The position numbers and the translations under genes were made by a program. 64,000 nucleotides of DNA. Source: Planctomycetaceae bacterium. GTDB lineage: Bacteria > Planctomycetota > Planctomycetia > Planctomycetales > Planctomycetaceae. The notes beneath the pieces were generated by a model. That model saw only the letters and a list, made by a program, of their open reading frames with translations. It was not told the DNA's origin and made no database searches. Location: positions 54,824 through 118,823 of the forward strand of contig JAKFVC010000013.1 in assembly GCA_021732415.1 (NCBI GenBank), in the 5' to 3' direction. The first letter of the stretch is position 1. The number at the start of each line of letters is the position of its first letter. Shown piece after piece: positions 44,664 through 53,785 of the stretch.

Positions 44664-47012
44664 ATGAGTAGCTTACGAGAAAAAAACGCGCAGGTCATTG
44701 CGGCGATTGAGGAGATAAAACGAGCGTCGACAGCTGATGAAGCAAACTGGGCATGCCGCAATAACGGATTCAGTACCTTTCTCTATTGTACGACTTCCGC
44801 CCACGCGGCGGAGCTCAATGGTCCACTGACGAAGATCTGGGATGACGGGCGTGCGTTATACGGCTCTCCCAGCCTAGCGTGGCCAACTCCTCATCTTGAT
44901 CAGTTTAAGGGCGCGCTAATTGATCGCCTTTTGATAATCTACCACCCGGAGCCAAAATGGAACCTGGATGCGCCACTGGAACCGCAGGTAAGTGAAGTAT
45001 GTGACCTGTATTATTCTTATCCGGAGGTCCTCCAAGCGATGCCCGCTTCGTTTCTGGAGAAATGCTGGAACTGCGTGCGCGAGCAATCACACGACGCGAT
45101 CGCAGCTGCCACAATCCTGTTCAATTACTATCGTGCGTCAATATACGAGGCTGACCTTGAGCACTTAGTTGACATGAAGCGACTCCTGGACTCGGTGTCT
45201 GGCAAGCTTCAGAGTGATATCGGGCACGCGATTTATTCGATCAAGAATAAGAAGATGTGGGCTATCATGGAGTCGCGTGGGCTAACGCCCTCTCAGGCCA
45301 AAAAGGATCCGCTGCTTGAAATCGAGCGTGTGTATTTCGGTAATGACCGGAATCCGGAGTCGTGCTTGGTTGGCTCCATCCTTCTGGCAGTGTTTAGATC
45401 GCTTACCGCGGAAGCGGATCTTCATAGAGTACGAGTAATCAATTTGCTATTTGGACTTCGCGAGGCGTATGGTTTTCTCCTCGCTGGCCGTCCTGATATT
45501 GCTCATCAAACAATCACGTATTGTAAACCGCGCATCCAAGAACTCAAATCATGTTGGGTTTCACATGAACGCGACTGGATCTCGCAATTTTGTAATGCAC
45601 TTTCAATTCAGGCGCGAGAAGTCGGCGAGGAACATCTTGCAGAATCCATGTATGACACGGCAGAGTTCTTCTCGGTCGATTTGCTCAACTTGTGTACGGT
45701 GACGCCCCGGTTTTATAGTGACATGAGCGGACGATGGAGGGCATTTCTTGAAGATGAGACTTCCTCATTACCGTCGGAGGCCGAAGTACTTCGAGCTAGA
45801 TTCGCAAAGAGTGATGATATTGAAGCTGCGATTGGCCTAAAACGCATGTTTGAAGTCAGTTTCCAAAAAGGCAGTTCGGTGACAGGTGCGATCGCATTCG
45901 TCATGCGAACACGATCGGAGACACTGTTATTCGAACGAATGAAGTCCAAAGGTAATGAATGGTCCCTTTTTGAAGATGATCCCCTGGCTACAATTGAGGG
46001 TAATTTTTTTGGAGACTTCGATGATCGATTAAGTCATCTTCATGCCGGGATGCTGCTGTCGGCATATCGTTATTATCAGTCAAAAGCAGAGCCAACACTT
46101 TTTCTTGCAGCCATCTTTGCAATCCGGGAGGCATACGCCTACTACATCGCAGGTGCTGCATCATCGGCCAGGGATTCACTAGCATGGGCAAACTCTGTTG
46201 TAGACACAATCACTCCAGACGATGAACGGGAACAAAGTATCGCCATTGGAACCGTCCTTCATGCGACTGCCATCGCGGCAAGGGCAAGGGATGAGTTTGA
46301 TGATGAGATGGAGCTGCTCTTACGTGCCTTGCGATTTCTGTCACCGAAGGGAACAGAGCGAGCAGACACTCTTCTTGATCTTGCGATGGCGTATGAGCGT
46401 CGCAAGATGATCGCCGAAGCGATCGCATCTTATCGCGAAGTTCTTCTTGTTTCTGACGTTGAGGACGAAACGTCGCAGCTAATGGCTAAAACTGGCTTGG
46501 GCATCTTAAGGATCGCGCTCGAAAGCGATGCGAAGCCGGTGGTTATTTGTCAGGGACTAGATGAAAAGCTCGGATTGAAAGGAAGTGCCTGGCTCGACTT
46601 TCTAAAACGCAGCACGATTGCAGAGAGTGAAGGCACGCCCCTCTCCACTGACGAACAGCTAAGGGGAATCGAGTTCGGGATGGTGTTTGCTAAAAGCCTT
46701 CTTGACATGAATGAACGGCACGCAGCATTTGGTAATCTGATGTTGCCAATTCGAATTGGAATGTCAATTGATGAGCCAGAGAAATATCCCGCACCATTGC
46801 TCGCTGAGATCTTTGAACTTGCTGATTCTCTAGAGGCAATCGGCGATGCTGAAGATCGCGTCGTCTATTTACGACTCAAGTCAATTGTCGAACAGAATCC
46901 TCGCATGAAGCTTTATCGAGCAGGGCGAGAGCTTTATAAGACTATCCCGACTGAATCGCCAATTCAAAAGTTTGTCAGGGAAGGGTGGAGAAATCACGGC
47001 GATGCGGTCTAA
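44664..47012 (+). CDS. Large helical repeat protein paired with CHAT protease
   Basis: 782 residues from the ATG at 44664 (GAGG five bases upstream); an earlier in-frame start at 44619 is not supported. Almost entirely alpha-helical by composition. An internal duplication is visible: one copy has DPLLEIERVYFGNDRN, ...FGLREAYGFLLAGRP (about 210-330), the other DPLATIEGNFFGDFDDR, ...FAIREAYAYYIAGAA (about 435-550). The C-terminal third contains a TPR-like unit (LLDLAMAYERRKMIAEAIAS). No enzymatic motif. The CHAT gene begins 18 bp after the stop, so the two form an operon in which this protein could sense, scaffold or be cleaved. Confidence 0.82.
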   Translation: MSSLREKNAQVIAAIEEIKRASTADEANWACRNNGFSTFLYCTTSAHAAELNGPLTKIWDDGRALYGSPSLAWPTPHLDQFKGALIDRLLIIYHPEPKWNLDAPLEPQVSEVCDLYYSYPEVLQAMPASFLEKCWNCVREQSHDAIAAATILFNYYRASIYEADLEHLVDMKRLLDSVSGKLQSDIGHAIYSIKNKKMWAIMESRGLTPSQAKKDPLLEIERVYFGNDRNPESCLVGSILLAVFRSLTAEADLHRVRVINLLFGLREAYGFLLAGRPDIAHQTITYCKPRIQELKSCWVSHERDWISQFCNALSIQAREVGEEHLAESMYDTAEFFSVDLLNLCTVTPRFYSDMSGRWRAFLEDETSSLPSEAEVLRARFAKSDDIEAAIGLKRMFEVSFQKGSSVTGAIAFVMRTRSETLLFERMKSKGNEWSLFEDDPLATIEGNFFGDFDDRLSHLHAGMLLSAYRYYQSKAEPTLFLAAIFAIREAYAYYIAGAASSARDSLAWANSVVDTITPDDEREQSIAIGTVLHATAIAARARDEFDDEMELLLRALRFLSPKGTERADTLLDLAMAYERRKMIAEAIASYREVLLVSDVEDETSQLMAKTGLGILRIALESDAKPVVICQGLDEKLGLKGSAWLDFLKRSTIAESEGTPLSTDEQLRGIEFGMVFAKSLLDMNERHAAFGNLMLPIRIGMSIDEPEKYPAPLLAEIFELADSLEAIGDAEDRVVYLRLKSIVEQNPRMKLYRAGRELYKTIPTESPIQKFVREGWRNHGDAV

Positions 47013-47030
47013 GGTGGAGGCAGGAACGGG

Positions 47031-48785
47031 ATGAGTGCTGAAGTAAATAAGTGGGACGCGGACCTAACGAGACTCGCCGGAATTGCGGATCCGGCGGATC
47101 GACTTATCGGCGTCAGAGACATCATACTCGATGCCGTCACTCGCGTAAGTCACGCGGGGTCATTTGAAGTCGTCGCAGATCTTCCCATGCTGAGCGTTCT
47201 CCGTCATACGCGAGCATCAATTGAAGAGCTTCGTCACCGTTTCCCAACTGGAGAGGCAACACTCTTCAGTCGCCACAGTCAGCAAGATCTTCTTAAATGG
47301 CTCGCATTACTCGTCTGGTATGATCTTGGAATTATCAATACCAACTCAGTGGATTTGAACGTTCAAGTGTGCCTTCAGACCCAACGATTATCGCAAGAGC
47401 ATCGAGACGAACTGGAAGAATTAAGGGTGGTGCTCGACTCAATGAGTGACTGGCGGCTTAGCCATTACACTCTTCGCACATTTGCTTCCATTTTGCGATC
47501 CTCGACGTTCGAGGATCAACTCTCATACCAGGAACTGTGCGAGCGAATCGCCGAAACGCTTCAGAAAACCCTCGATCCACAATCCGGGCACAGTGTTCTG
47601 GATGAAAAATACTTTCACATTGCGATGGACCAATTGCGAGAACTTCGTACCATCTTGCAGCTCCGGGCTCACGAGCAATCTAGGGATACTTCAGGAAGAG
47701 GGTCTCTCAAGGCCGACGCGGCAGTTCATATTCTTTCTGTTGGAAATCAACTCGGACTTATCGCTTTTGAGGACGATCGCGTTCACTTCTGGAGTTCGGG
47801 ACAGTGGAATGAAGCGGTCGCAAGGCTTGAAAAACTGACAGCCCACGCCGAATTGTCACGCAAGTTTGATTCGGAAATGGTGAGCGTGTTGAGAACGGAA
47901 AAGTCGAGGATCGGATATCTCCTGCAGGACACAACTGAACCTCGACGGTTGAACTCGATTGGATTTGTCGATCAGGTCGGACGAGCATCCCCTCTCGCGG
48001 ACATGCTAAATGCTTGCGATGATTATGCGCCATCTCAAAGCTCAGTTCGCGGCGGTGACCAAGTTTGCATTTCCTACTGGGGCAGAGTTCCTTACTCCGA
48101 GAATCCGCAGTATTTCTACGATGATTTGCGGCAGACGATCTACGATGGAGCCGAAGCGATTCTGCAATACCCACACGATCCCGCCAAATCATTGCCCCCT
48201 TCTGGTTGGCCGGTACCGCTACTGTTGTCGGCGTATGAAAAGTGGTATCTGGAAGATCTCGAAGAGAAACATAATATCCAGTTGGAAGTCCACTGTGATT
48301 TGGCAGCGACCCGAGATTCATTTCTTCGCGAGAACTCGACGAAGTCTACAATCCTGCACATAAGCACGCATGGAGAAGCGTTTTCGAAGACATGGGAGCT
48401 TTCAAATCTATGCTTTGCCTCTAAAGAAGGTTCTCCCACTCGCGTGCACGTATTTGACATCTTAGGTCAGAACTGGTCGCATCTCGAACTTGTGTTCTTA
48501 AACAGTTGCCTAACGAGCGCAGGCAAGCACACATCGGGTGAGCAACCCTTATCGTTGGCGTGGGCCTTTCTCGCCGGAGGTGCGAAGTCCGTTATTGCTG
48601 CGCGGTGGGTAATTGAAGACCGTGTTGCGTGGCAATTTATGAAGCACTTTTATGGCCGACTGCTCAGTGATCCAGAATGTACCGTCGCAACTGCTTTCCA
48701 GTTTGCTCGGCGGAAACTACGAGAGGGCTCGCCCGGGATGCTTCCCAGTCAATGGATGGCATTCGTCCTTCTGCAGACTCCATAG
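47031..48785 (+). CDS. CHAT-domain (caspase-like) protease
   Basis: 584 residues. The last 200 form a CHAT domain with the catalytic dyad in place: His447 (HISTHGEAF) and Cys493 (VFLNSCLTSAG), then SLAWAFLAGGAKSVIAARW, a standard family segment. The N-terminal 380 residues are helical without clear TPR units, so substrate recognition probably sits there. GGAGG is about ten bases before the ATG. CHAT proteases act in bacterial cell-suicide and CRISPR-linked (Craspase Csx29) systems by cutting a partner. The partner is probably a product of one of the adjacent genes. Confidence 0.9.
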   Translation: MSAEVNKWDADLTRLAGIADPADRLIGVRDIILDAVTRVSHAGSFEVVADLPMLSVLRHTRASIEELRHRFPTGEATLFSRHSQQDLLKWLALLVWYDLGIINTNSVDLNVQVCLQTQRLSQEHRDELEELRVVLDSMSDWRLSHYTLRTFASILRSSTFEDQLSYQELCERIAETLQKTLDPQSGHSVLDEKYFHIAMDQLRELRTILQLRAHEQSRDTSGRGSLKADAAVHILSVGNQLGLIAFEDDRVHFWSSGQWNEAVARLEKLTAHAELSRKFDSEMVSVLRTEKSRIGYLLQDTTEPRRLNSIGFVDQVGRASPLADMLNACDDYAPSQSSVRGGDQVCISYWGRVPYSENPQYFYDDLRQTIYDGAEAILQYPHDPAKSLPPSGWPVPLLLSAYEKWYLEDLEEKHNIQLEVHCDLAATRDSFLRENSTKSTILHISTHGEAFSKTWELSNLCFASKEGSPTRVHVFDILGQNWSHLELVFLNSCLTSAGKHTSGEQPLSLAWAFLAGGAKSVIAARWVIEDRVAWQFMKHFYGRLLSDPECTVATAFQFARRKLREGSPGMLPSQWMAFVLLQTP

Positions 48786-48794
48786 CGACCGAAA

Positions 48795-49472
48795 TTAGCG
48801 GAAAGGGTTGCAGAGATTGTCCAGTCCCTCTCGTACGAGCAATGCTGCGATCATTGCAGCTGGGAATGGAAATGGAATGTCAGATTCGCTGATAACGAGC
48901 GCTAGAGTACCAACCATTGCCGATTCGTCTTTTATCGACGGATCGTCTCGATGTGCATTCCAGTTCCAGCCTTCACAGATCAATTCTCGAAGTTCCGCCC
49001 TATAAGGAGCCAACGGATCTCCAGATCGGTAAGCCTTATCATAGCCGGCCAGTTTAGAGCGCAGCTCGGTCAAATCCATTCGCAAGTATTCAGCGGCATG
49101 CAGTGAGAAGGATTCCATCGAATCCGGAGAAGTAGAATTCTTGTACTCAACTCGTTCTTGGTGCAGAACTGCTTGAGCATCATCGGAGGATGCAGATTGT
49201 GGGACAAAGTCACTAAGATTTAAGTCATTGGCAATCAAATCGGATGGGGTAAGTGTGGCATCTTCCTCAGATTCCGAAATACTCAGCAAGATACCCCAAT
49301 TGACGTCTAATTCGGAAGAAGTAAATCGTTCGAGGCGCTTCAGAAATTGCGCGACCTCTCCGTCCTCGGGATCTGCAGCGAGATCGGCTTCGATGATGCG
49401 ATACGCGTCCGAACTAGGAGCAAGCCTTCCGGCATAAAAGAGGCGAAGCGTATGGAGATCAATGTTACTCAT
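48795..49472 (-). CDS. Unknown protein with degenerate anti-sigma-like N-terminal domain
   Basis: 225 residues from the ATG at 49472, whose ATGA overlaps the stop of the upstream gene (coupled translation). Residues 7-50 (LRLFYAGRLAPSSDAYRI, then IEADLAADPEDGEVAQFL) match the 70-residue protein at 50290-50502 and have the outline of a zf-HC2 anti-sigma domain whose Cys/His ligands are replaced by Asp/Pro. A middle linker is acidic. The C-terminal 70 residues contain a hydrophobic stretch (SAMVGTLALVISESDIP, AAMIAALLVREGLDNLC) that could contact membrane. It ends ten bases from the CHAT stop, facing it. Function unknown; possible CHAT substrate or effector. Confidence 0.78.
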   Translation of the reverse strand: MSNIDLHTLRLFYAGRLAPSSDAYRIIEADLAADPEDGEVAQFLKRLERFTSSELDVNWGILLSISESEEDATLTPSDLIANDLNLSDFVPQSASSDDAQAVLHQERVEYKNSTSPDSMESFSLHAAEYLRMDLTELRSKLAGYDKAYRSGDPLAPYRAELRELICEGWNWNAHRDDPSIKDESAMVGTLALVISESDIPFPFPAAMIAALLVREGLDNLCNPFR

Positions 49473-50197
49473 TTGTTCTCGACCCAGCTCCAAAATTTGC
49501 CGTCAGTTAAAATTTCTCTCCGCGTCAACACATCTCGACATATTTCGAGAGAAATCGCCCATTTCTGTCTCAAATTGTCATAGTGTTCCGGCTCAATATA
49601 GGCAATGTCTCCTGTGGTGTAGCCGTCATGTGGCACAGCTCGCACATACTCCTTGTACAGAGAATTTGCGTCATCGGCGATCGATCTCGTCAACTGCTTG
49701 ATAGCTTTAGTATGGCTGCCCGTAAGTTGTTTAGTTCCTTCGGACTCAGTCCACAATTTAGTCCAACTCCGAATCCGACTTGTCATGCACCACAAACAGA
49801 AAAAGTCCTTGAGTGAGATTTCAGTTAAAGTATTTTCGTTATCAGTCGCGGCGGACGAACTGTCGAGGTCCAACTGATCCTTCAATTCGAGCTTCCGGCA
49901 GCAAGAAACTGCCTTCAAGATTCCTCCAAATGCCCTGAATCTCTTCTTCGGCATGTCTGGAATGGCTGAGAATTCGAGATCGTGCTGCGAAAGAAGGAAC
50001 ACCAAAGTCTCCACCGTGAGCACTCCGTCGCGGACTCCTTTTGAGACGTTCCCTGCCGATAAATCAATCCGTCTGGCGAGGCTTGCTTTTCGGGGATGCC
50101 CTAGGTCGTCGACCGCCCACTTCCAAATCATTCGTGCTGCAACAGCGCGAACGCCATCTCGGAAACTGATGAGAATCGCTCTTTCATCTGTATCCAT
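49469..50197 (-). CDS. Unknown protein, possible HTH N-terminus
   Basis: 242 residues. The first 70 contain a helix-turn-helix-like stretch (KASLARRIDLSAGNVSKGV) similar to XRE-type DNA-binding folds, with TVETLVFLLSQHDLEF after it. The rest, with Trp- and Arg-rich parts (FFCLWCMTSRIRSWTKLW), has no recognised family. It is translationally coupled to the 225-residue protein downstream. It could be a regulator of the cassette. No good ribosome-binding site before the ATG. Confidence 0.72.
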   Translation of the reverse strand: MDTDERAILISFRDGVRAVAARMIWKWAVDDLGHPRKASLARRIDLSAGNVSKGVRDGVLTVETLVFLLSQHDLEFSAIPDMPKKRFRAFGGILKAVSCCRKLELKDQLDLDSSSAATDNENTLTEISLKDFFCLWCMTSRIRSWTKLWTESEGTKQLTGSHTKAIKQLTRSIADDANSLYKEYVRAVPHDGYTTGDIAYIEPEHYDNLRQKWAISLEICRDVLTRREILTDGKFWSWVENK

Positions 50198-50289
50198 GGC
50201 ACAATCCAGAGCATCTTGCCGCCCGGCACGAGGAATTCAGCTCGTCCGAACTATCGGAGCGAACTCTAATCCATCCTTCATGACTTGCA

Positions 50290-50502
50290 TTATTCAGGTT
50301 TCGGTTCATCCACCAGCCTCGACCAATCAATGTTTTCGAACTGGTTGCGAGTGAATTGCTCCAATCGTTTTAGATACCTTGCCACCTCTCCATCTTCAGG
50401 ATCTGCAGCCAAATCAGCTTCGATTTGCTTATAGCCCTCGGATTCTTTGGACAGCTTGCCAGCTGCGAATTGCCGAAGGTCCTTTTCCTGTATTTGGTCC
50501 AC
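50290..50502 (-). CDS. Small protein sharing a domain with the 225-residue neighbour
   Basis: 70 residues from GTG. Residues 7-50 (DLRQFAAGKLSKESEGYKQ, then IEADLAADPEDGEVARYL and KRLEQFT) are closely related to the N-terminal domain of the protein at 48795-49472, and nothing else is present, so this is the free-standing version. A natural inhibitor or antitoxin for the longer protein is one possibility. It lies 92 bases upstream of the HTH-like gene on the same strand and 150 bases from the divergent winged-helix-like gene. Confidence 0.7.
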   Translation of the reverse strand: MDQIQEKDLRQFAAGKLSKESEGYKQIEADLAADPEDGEVARYLKRLEQFTRNQFENIDWSRLVDEPKPE

Positions 50503-50651
50503 ATCTCTAGCTTACAGGATTTCGCAACGACGCGCAAGTGATTCTTGCGCCCTGCGCAACATCTAGCTTTCCCGGATCATCGATAGTGGCTTCAGTTCGA
50601 CCTGAACTGGTCGTTGTGACATGAACGAGGGCGATGAAAGGAGAGTGAGCA

Positions 50652-51236
50652 GTGGAAATCCTGGCAAAATTGAAGAATCTAGAGGATGCTGAGTTAGCAT
50701 TCTGTTGCGTATCAATCTCTACGAGCGATATCGAGTTGTTCACCATTCAAGGCGAAGAGTTCGATGGCTTTCGTTATGTGATAAAAGAAGGAATTCCAAT
50801 CCCCGCATCGGCTCTTCCAGGCGGAATTCAACCTGCCCTGGAACTTGGCGGCCCCTACCAGGGAGGTTACTTGGTTAGACTGCACTTCAGAGACCACACA
50901 GATAAGACCTATCGGATTACTGACGCCCAATATCTCGTGCTGCTTCATTTGGCTCGCGGTTTGAAACTACAACAGCATCCACTCGTTAACCTCCTTCCCG
51001 TTTGTGAAGGAAGTGATAACACCTTGTGTCAAAATATTTCCCGACTCCGAGGTCAATTGTCGCCGCATGGTTTCTCTGTTGTGGTTTCGGATGGTGGCCC
51101 TCTATATCATCTGGCTGTTTCCGAGATACGACTTGCTCCTTGCTTTGAAGTACTTGCTGAGCAACGGATGTTTGATCTCAAGCTACTTGAGGACATCATG
51201 GGACAATTCCGACTTTCAGGTGAATCCGCTGTCTAA
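50652..51236 (+). CDS. Unknown protein with possible C-terminal winged helix
   Basis: 194 residues starting at GTG with AAGGAG eight bases upstream, which decides the start. The N-terminal half is beta-rich (AFCCVSISTSDIELFTI). The C-terminal half contains NISRLRGQLSPHGFSVVVS and GPLYHLAV, with the spacing of the recognition helix and wing of OmpR-type regulators, though no receiver domain is present. Divergent from the 70-residue protein gene, so it may regulate the shared promoter region. A terminator follows. Confidence 0.75.
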   Translation: MEILAKLKNLEDAELAFCCVSISTSDIELFTIQGEEFDGFRYVIKEGIPIPASALPGGIQPALELGGPYQGGYLVRLHFRDHTDKTYRITDAQYLVLLHLARGLKLQQHPLVNLLPVCEGSDNTLCQNISRLRGQLSPHGFSVVVSDGGPLYHLAVSEIRLAPCFEVLAEQRMFDLKLLEDIMGQFRLSGESAV

Positions 51237-51253
51237 ATCTATTCAATTGTCCG

Positions 51254-51290
51254 AAACCGGCCGAGTCCAAGACTCAGCCGGTTTTCTTTT
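51254..51290 (+). terminator. Rho-independent terminator
   Basis: Stem AAACCGGCCGAGTC / GACTCAGCCGGTTT (one mismatch, three-base loop) followed by TTTTCTTTT, 18 bases after the stop of the plus-strand gene. Confidence 0.85.
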
Positions 51291-51332
51291 GCGCCAACAT
51301 TTGGGCGACGCTATTGCGAGGATAGCGCTCCA

Positions 51333-52664
51333 TTAGTCACGCTTTTCTCGCCCGAATACGCTGATCATCGAATCCTGCTGGACGTTCGGATAAAGGTGGC
51401 GGTAACGTCGGGAAGTCTGAGCGTCCATGTGTCCAGACCACTCCTCGATAACGCGCTGGTCGATATTTTTGCTGGCGCAAGCTGAGATGAAACTGTGGCG
51501 TAGGGCATGCAGCCCTATCACTTTCCACTTGCTCTCACCTAGAGCTCGCTTGAAGTGGTCGTGAGCCTCATCTGGGGTCAGAGAACCCGTCTCGATCTGA
51601 TTGCGTTGTTTTACCATTTCCGATCGTCCGCTGGCGGTCTTAGCTCGCGTCGACTGCCCTTTATGACCGGTCGTTGGACTGCGTTTCTTGCTCCGCGCCA
51701 CGGTCACTCCTTGGCAAAACAGGTATTGCCCGCCGGGATGTGTGGCGAGCCAATTTTTCAGCACATCCCTGAGAAACGGAGATAGCGGTACGCGACGAGT
51801 TGTCAGGCGTCCTTTCACTCGCTTCTTTTCATGGATGGTCACGATGTTCTGTTCAAAATCCAAATCAGTCACCCGAACGCGGATCATTTCGGACCGCCTC
51901 GCCCCGGTGTACGCTCCGAAACAACTCATTGGGTAAACAAATGGCTGGATCGCTTCGGTTTTGATGTGCTGCAAAAGTTCTGCTATTTCATCGACGGTGA
52001 GATAAAGCGAGTCCCACAAATCAACAATCTCCGCGTCACTCAAACCGCCGCCAGCGATCCGACGCTCGATCTCGTTCATTGTCATGAACGGCAGCTTGTC
52101 GACTTCCTTTTCGAACTGCAGGCCCTTGTTTGGAAACTTGCCGGTGACGAGTTTCATCGGCAGCCCCCAATTCCACATCGTGCGAAGTGTCACGATTTCT
52201 TTCTTGATCGTCGCTGCTGCGACGGTTCTACCGTGCAGACCGTCTTCCTCAGCCCTTTTGTTGGCGTACTCCTGCAGCTTCGCCAGATCGAGTTCAGGTA
52301 TCGGGTACTTCTCGCCAAGGATTCGCTTCAAATGCTTGAAGTGAATCCGGATGCCTTTTAGGGTCGTCTCTTCGAGCGACTTTTTGTGCGCATCGAGGTA
52401 CTTGGCCTGCAACTCAGCAAGCGTGGTCTTCTCCTGCGGGGGAAGTTGCTCGGGGCGCCCATCGAACTGGATAAAGTCGACAATCGAGACGCCTGGCGGA
52501 AGCTTGATAAGCCGCTGCTTCAATCGAAGAAGAATGTAATCGACTTGGGCGGCCTTGGCGTTCGCCTCTTCTTCAGAGACGTTGCCGACGGGAAAAGTGC
52601 TGCGTTTGCCTTGATAAACGAACTGGCAATACCAGCGATCACCCTTTTGTTGGAGAGAGGCCAT
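51333..52664 (-). CDS. Tyrosine recombinase/integrase next to tRNA-Leu
   Basis: 443 residues from the ATG at 52664, which has GGAG six bases upstream; the longer open frame runs into the tRNA and is not used. Arm-binding-type N-terminus (KGDRWYCQFVYQGKRSTF), core-binding domain around residues 80-180, catalytic domain 200-430 with Arg (TGARRSEMIRV), His-x-x-Arg (LRHSFISA), His (WSGHMDAQTSRR) and Tyr nearby (YRHLYPNVQQ). It would integrate and excise the island at the tRNA 3' end. About 105 bases separate its start from the tRNA 3' end, where the attachment site should lie. Confidence 0.92.
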   Translation of the reverse strand: MASLQQKGDRWYCQFVYQGKRSTFPVGNVSEEEANAKAAQVDYILLRLKQRLIKLPPGVSIVDFIQFDGRPEQLPPQEKTTLAELQAKYLDAHKKSLEETTLKGIRIHFKHLKRILGEKYPIPELDLAKLQEYANKRAEEDGLHGRTVAAATIKKEIVTLRTMWNWGLPMKLVTGKFPNKGLQFEKEVDKLPFMTMNEIERRIAGGGLSDAEIVDLWDSLYLTVDEIAELLQHIKTEAIQPFVYPMSCFGAYTGARRSEMIRVRVTDLDFEQNIVTIHEKKRVKGRLTTRRVPLSPFLRDVLKNWLATHPGGQYLFCQGVTVARSKKRSPTTGHKGQSTRAKTASGRSEMVKQRNQIETGSLTPDEAHDHFKRALGESKWKVIGLHALRHSFISACASKNIDQRVIEEWSGHMDAQTSRRYRHLYPNVQQDSMISVFGREKRD

Positions 52665-52768
52665 GATTTGCTCCTGTAGCAACATCATAGCAATGCGAAC
52701 CCAGCGAGTGCAGAGGAAGTGCAGAAGGTCGGTTTTCTGCACTCTCTGCGATTCGCCGTAAGTCCAAG

Positions 52769-52853
52769 TGCCGAAGGCGGGAGTCGAACCCGCACGAGGA
52801 GTAAACCTCGCTGGATTTTGAATCCAGTGCGTCTGCCATTCCGCCACTTCGGC
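52769..52853 (-). tRNA. tRNA-Leu (anticodon CAA)
   Basis: 85 bases on the minus strand with a seven-base acceptor stem GCCGAAG / CTTCGGC, an anticodon stem CTGGA / TCCAG around loop TTCAAAA (anticodon CAA, reading UUG), the long variable arm CGAGGTTTACTCCTCG typical of Leu/Ser tRNAs, and a T arm with GTTCGACTC. CCA is not encoded. An integrase gene lies just beyond the 3' end in the same direction, so this is a likely attachment site. Confidence 0.95.
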
Positions 52854-53092
52854 TGAGGTTTCCCTACTATAGGACTTGCGCGACGAACGTCAAGCCACCA
52901 GAACTCCCCAGTTGACCAAATTACGCGCCCTTCGCCGCACAAATGGCATCCCTCGGACAATCCGCCTTTTCAGAGACTTGGGCGCCAGGGCGTAGCGGAA
53001 TCTCGTAAGAGTTCCGCCAGGGTCTACAGTCTCGGGAGCGGAACTCTTACGAGATTCCGCTACATCGATTCTGGATCCACTCCACAGTCTCC

Positions 53093-53479
53093 TCAGACCG
53101 CGACGAGTTCTTCGGCGATCCGGTGTTGCAGGGGCAACTTGAGATAGCGTTCGCCGTTGGCGGCATAGAAATAGATCACGTTGTGATCTGCCGCCCAGAT
53201 GGCTCCCAGGCGGATGCTGCGTGGGCCGAACAATTGGAACTGCAGTCCACAAGATCGCTCGCCACGCCGCAGAATCGTTTCAGTTACGGGAAACTGCTCA
53301 GAGATTAAGTTTTCTTTGGCACATAACATCTCTCGTATAAAGCTCCGCAACTCAGTCAGGGTGCGGATATGAATAATGCGGTCGGCAAAGTCGGGGAGCA
53401 TGGAAGGCCAAGGTGGGTGTCTTGGGTGATATAGATAAAGACGACCCTCTCCGTATCGGCAGGTGTAGTTTTCCCTCAT
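53093..53479 (-). CDS. Small hypothetical protein
   Basis: 128 residues from the ATG at 53479 (AGAG six bases upstream); a much longer open frame upstream runs through repeats and is not coding. The protein has aromatic and basic patches (GRLYLYHPRHPPWPSMLPD), a helix (LTELRSFIREML) and a C-terminal beta part (ADHNVIYFYAANGERYLKL). No family recognised. It is flanked by repeats and may be part of a short immobile gene neighbourhood. Confidence 0.65.
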   Translation of the reverse strand: MRENYTCRYGEGRLYLYHPRHPPWPSMLPDFADRIIHIRTLTELRSFIREMLCAKENLISEQFPVTETILRRGERSCGLQFQLFGPRSIRLGAIWAADHNVIYFYAANGERYLKLPLQHRIAEELVAV

Positions 53480-53663
53480 GGAAAACTCTTTGTAGCCCAC
53501 GCAGATCGACACGTTTGACGTCTGCCATGCAACCGGCACAAACGGCACTCGCCCGATTTGGTTTGAGTTGGTTGTAGCCACACTCGCCAAGAGCGTGGGG
53601 GCGGATGAATTTGATGGGAGGGCGAGGCTCCCGCCGAGCCTAACACGAGCTTTAGCTCGGCGA

Positions 53664-53698
53664 CCGCCGGAGGCAACGAACAACATGGCCTCCGGCGG
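53664..53698. repeat. Short inverted repeat
   Basis: Perfect 11-bp arms CCGCCGGAGGC (53664-53674) and GCCTCCGGCGG (53688-53698) around a 13-base loop, in the gene-free stretch upstream of the small hypothetical protein. Confidence 0.75.
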
Positions 53699-53785
53699 AC
53701 GCCGACCTGCGGTCGTGCTAGGCTTCCAAGGAACTTCCTTCAAAGTAGAACTGACTGCCCCCCGTGTCGCTGAATTGAAGAAGAT

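Noticed and set aside
48795..50197. Gasdermin as the CHAT target
   Set aside because: Neither protein has a pattern I can match to bacterial gasdermins; only the pairing with a protease is suggestive.
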